From assembly GCA_039583875.1 (NCBI GenBank), contig CM077159.1, positions 5,856,499 to 5,920,498 on the forward strand: a stretch of 64,000 bases of DNA, read 5' to 3'. Positions 60,970 through 64,000 of the stretch are shown in pieces. Below the pieces are notes generated by a model. That model was given only the letters and a program-made list of their open reading frames with translations, was not told where the DNA came from and did no database searches. Within the stretch, counting starts at the first letter, position 1, and every line of letters starts with the position of its first letter. The position numbers were made by a program, and so were the translations under genes. The stretch comes from Platanthera guangdongensis. Lineage: Eukaryota > Streptophyta > Magnoliopsida > Asparagales > Orchidaceae.

Positions 60970-63006
60970 ATGGGTTCAACAGAGAATCATAAGGAACTTG
61001 GATCCATGAAGTTGCCCATTTGCAGAAAAGAGATTTTTGGCATCTGGAAAGAAAGGGTGAGACTGTTTATGGAAGCCTCAGACCCTAGAATATATATCAA
61101 AGTCAAAAAAGGGCCATATGTGCCTATGGAGGTATCAGTCTTAGATGCAAATCAGAGAACACCTAAAGACTTTTCTGAAATGACAAAAGAAGAGATTATT
61201 CTGGCCACCATGGACAAGAGGGCTCAGAATATCATTGTGAGTGCCATAGATGATGCTACCTTTCAGAACTTGATACACTGTAAGACATCAAAGGAGATGT
61301 GGGATACTCTTATAGTGTACATGGAGGGTTCAGAAGAAGTGAGACAGGACAGAAAGTCTTTGTTAAACCAAGAATATGAAAGTTTCAGGCAAGGTAAGTC
61401 TGATAGCATAACAAAATGCTATAAGAAAGTCTATAGGACTGTCAATGAGCTAATGTCCTATGGAAGAGAATTCAGCAATTATGAGATGAATGATAAGTTC
61501 TTGAGGTCCCTAACAAAGGATTGAGACACCAAGATCTGTGCCATTAGGGAAATGGCCAAGTTAGCAGATATTCCTCCTCCAACTTTGTTTGGAAAACTGC
61601 TATCCTATGAAATGCAGTTGATGGTAAGGAAAGAAGAGGAGAAGACTACCAGAATTGAGAATAAAGAAAGAACAGTGGCATTCAAGACAGAAGCCACCAG
61701 AAAATACAGAAGTAAGTCTCCATCTCCACCTCCAAGGGTTGCTGGATCTGAGACAGATGAGACAGAATGCAAGAATTCTGAAAGCAGTGAGAGTGATGAG
61801 GATTTTGCAGCTTTCACAAGACACTTTCAAAAGTTTCTAAAGAAGAAACAGTGGAGGTCAAAGCCATCCACTTCACCGGGAAAAGATGACTATTATCAGA
61901 ACAAGAAGTCATCAAAGAAAGACAGGAGAAAGCCCAAGTCAAGCAAAGCAACTTTATCAAAAATTGTATGCTATTGCTTTAACAAGCAAGGACATGTTGT
62001 TGCAGACTGTCCAGAGAAAAGGAAAGAGTCAACAGATAAGAAAAAGACTCAATTTAAGGGCAAGAAGGAGAGGTCCTTTGTTGCCAAAAAGGACAAAGGC
62101 CTGTCAGACATGTCTTCTTCAGAAATTGAGTCAGAAGCTGAAGCATACATATGACTGTTTGCTGAAGAAGAGGAAGAGGAGTTCATCCAGTTAATGAACT
62201 ATATATATGAACAAGAGGACAATCAGTGCCAAGGACTGATGACATTGTCAGAAGGTGATAAAATCCAGGATCATCCTGGACCTAGTAAGGTACAAAATTG
62301 TTCTTTAAGTTCAATTTCTAGTGCTAGTTCAGATTCAGTTACATCAGCATCAAGTGATGCCAGTGGATCTGAATCTGAAGGGGATGTTCATCAGTTGATT
62401 CATGAATATAGAGTTCTGTTGCAAGCATTTAAGAAAAGCAAATCCTTGGCCAAGAGTCAGGCTAAGGAGATTGCAAGTCTCAAAGTGGCAACAACTGATT
62501 TTGAGAAGCTGATTGATCAAAAGTTAAATGAAATAACCAGACTGAAAAACATAACTGTTATTCAGATGAGGACTATAACATTCAAGAATGATCAAATCAG
62601 AAATCTGGAGACTAGTCTTCAGAAGGAGAGAGACATAGTTGCTAGGTTTTCTAAACCAAAGTCTGTTCTACCTTTGATTGATGAGTTTATACCTCACAAG
62701 GGTAAAGCTGGACTGGGGTTTACTAAACCTGCTAGGACTGTTCAGTCCAAGTCTAAGGGCAAATCCCCAGTACTCAACAAGCCTGCTGTAGATAGAACAG
62801 CTAGGAATGTACCTAAGTAAAGGTACAATAGGTTTGAGTGCTGGTGCTGTGGCAAGATAGACCACTTTGCCATAGACTGTTGGCATAATACTAATGCCAA
62901 AGTGAGTAGCAAACTGCGTATTGGAAGATCTGCAGGTAGCTTTGTTAAGAGGCAAACTAACCAGCACCAAGGACCCAAGAATTCTTTGGGTTCTAAGGTC
63001 AACTAA
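60970..63006 (+). pseudogene. Element E gag (two zinc knuckles), interrupted
   Basis: The ATG at 60970 (MGSTENHKELGSMKLPICRK) starts a Sirevirus-type gag. The UBN2 domain continues to NDKFLRSLTKD, where a TGA (61522) replaces the Trp codon seen in D. The frame continues (61552-62154) to the first knuckle CYCFNKQGHVVADC (about 61969-62010), in which the second zinc-binding Cys is Phe. After a TGA at 62152 an acidic segment and a coiled-coil segment follow (62194-62820). After TAA at 62818 comes the second knuckle CWCCGKIDHFAIDC (about 62839-62880) and the conserved gag end before a TAA at 63004. The three stops are single codons in an otherwise continuous phase or close to it. Confidence 0.84.
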
Positions 63007-63012
63007 TCTGTT

Positions 63013-64000
63013 TTGCAGGTGAGTCCAAGTGGCCATGCCCCAATATGGTACTTGGACAGTGGATGTTCCAGATATATGACTGGAACTAGGGGATTACTAA
63101 AGGACTACACACCAATCAAGGATGGTCCTAAAGTCACCTTTGGTGGTTCTGAAAAAGGAATTATCAAGGGTTTTGGTAACATTTCTAGTACCCATATTAC
63201 TATTACTCAAGTGGCTTATGTTAAAGGTTTGAAACATAACCTTATTAGTATAAGTCAACTGAGTGATCTAGGATATGGCATCTCAATGGTCAAAGATGGT
63301 TGTCATATCAGGAGGTCAAATGATCAAGAGATCATTTTGACAGGTTATAGAAAGAGGAATGTTCTATTTCCTAGACATTATGTGTGAGACCAATGGTTCT
63401 CCATTATGTCTTGTAGCTGATGAGAAAGTCTCTCATTGTGTCAAATGGCATAAGAGGCTAGCCCATCTTAACTACAAGACAATTGACCAACTCTATAGCA
63501 AAGAGTTAGTGAGGAATGGTCCTCAAGTTAAGTGTATTAAAGATGAAATATGCTCAGCTTGTCAAAAGGGCAAGCAAACTAGATCCACCTTTAATAGCAT
63601 TGAAAACAAAGATGCTGTGAGGTGTTTATACCTCTTGCATATGGATCTCTTTGGTCCTATGCTAGTTCACAGCCTAGGTAGGAAGGTCTACACATTTGTG
63701 GTTGTAGATGACTACTCAAGGTTTTCCTGGGTGTTCTTCCTTAGACAGAAATCTGAAACACCTAGTATCTTCTATAGTTTTGTCAAACAAATTCAGAATG
63801 AGTTAGACAGTACAGTGGTCAAAATAAGAAGTGACCATGGTACTGAATTCCAGTCTGATAGTATGACAAAACTATGTGAAGAATTTGGGATATTTCAGGA
63901 ATTTTCTTCACCAAGAATACCTCAGCAAAATGGCATTGCTGAGAGGAAAAATAGAACCTTGATTGAGGCTTGGTAGGACCCTATTAAGTGATACATCTCT
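63013..64000 (+). pseudogene. Element E pol start: protease and integrase (partial)
   Basis: The protease has YLDSGCSRYMTG near 63050, with the normal DSG triad. A frameshift near 63370 leads to the integrase frame 63359-63976: WHKRLAHLNYKTI near 63446, CSACQKGKQTRS near 63552, MDLFGP near 63642, RSDHGTEFQSD near 63829 and QQNGIAERKNRTLIEA near 63924. All three acidic residues are present, in contrast to D. An extra base near 63970 causes a stop at 63974. The rest of pol lies beyond the window. Confidence 0.84.

Larger units (their letters stand above)
58886..64000 (+). mobile_element. Element E, Sirevirus-like copia nested in D (3' end outside window)
   Basis: LTR, primer site, gag, protease and integrase are visible before the window ends. 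The five bases before it (AACCT, 58881-58885) should recur after its 3' LTR. It is younger than D by nesting and its frames have fewer lesions, but there are stops near 61522, 62152 and 62818 and shifts near 63370 and 63970. Confidence 0.9.

Overview
The window looks like intergenic heterochromatin from an angiosperm nuclear genome, made almost entirely of nested retrotransposons. The evidence is plant-type L1 LINEs (ORF1 with a DUF4283-like domain and CCHC, ORF2 with endonuclease, RT, zf-RVT and RNase H), Ty1/copia and Ty3/gypsy elements primed by initiator tRNA-Met (TGGTATCAGAG next to the LTRs), Sirevirus-type copia LTRs and a fragment of nuclear 18S rRNA. I recognise no host protein gene and cannot name the species. 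A 500-N scaffold gap (3612-4111) makes the order of the first 3.6 kb uncertain.

Layout. 531-3611 (+): broken gag-pol of a Tekay-like Ty3/gypsy element (copy A), running into the gap. 4112-26597 (-): a head-to-tail chain of LINE copies, from right to left LINE-b (3' fragment), LINE-c (5'-truncated), LINE-d (full length, about 6.0 kb once its insertions are removed), LINE-e (full length, about 6.0 kb) and LINE-f (fragment). All four junctions carry the same short tail sequence. LINE-d is split by copia-1 (14007-19433, two 379-bp LTRs) and by copia-2 (19842-22938, internally deleted, TSD GGCCG). 26606-26914 (+): 18S rRNA fragment. 26975-36935 (-): complete Tekay-like element (copy B) with LTRs of 2578 and 2587 bp and TSD CCTAC, inserted into an older LTR-like sequence whose halves lie at 26915-26974 and 36936-37375.

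37376-52436 (-): a tandem LTR-int-LTR-int-truncated LTR array of a Sirevirus-like element that has lost all of pol but keeps gag and a large env-position ORF (767 codons, open in unit 1). 52563-58885 (+): Sirevirus D, interrupted in its RT by Sirevirus E (58886 to the window end).

Order of events from nesting: LINE-d before copia-1 and copia-2; the older LTR-like sequence before Tekay B; D before E. Almost every gag and pol frame is broken. The long frames still open are the gag-PR-IN frame of copia-2 and the env-position ORF of tandem unit 1. The most striking non-coding feature is that four LTR families carry dense arrays of short TCGA/CpG-centred palindromes in U3. In the three Sirevirus families the array ends about 115-135 bp upstream of a TATA box.
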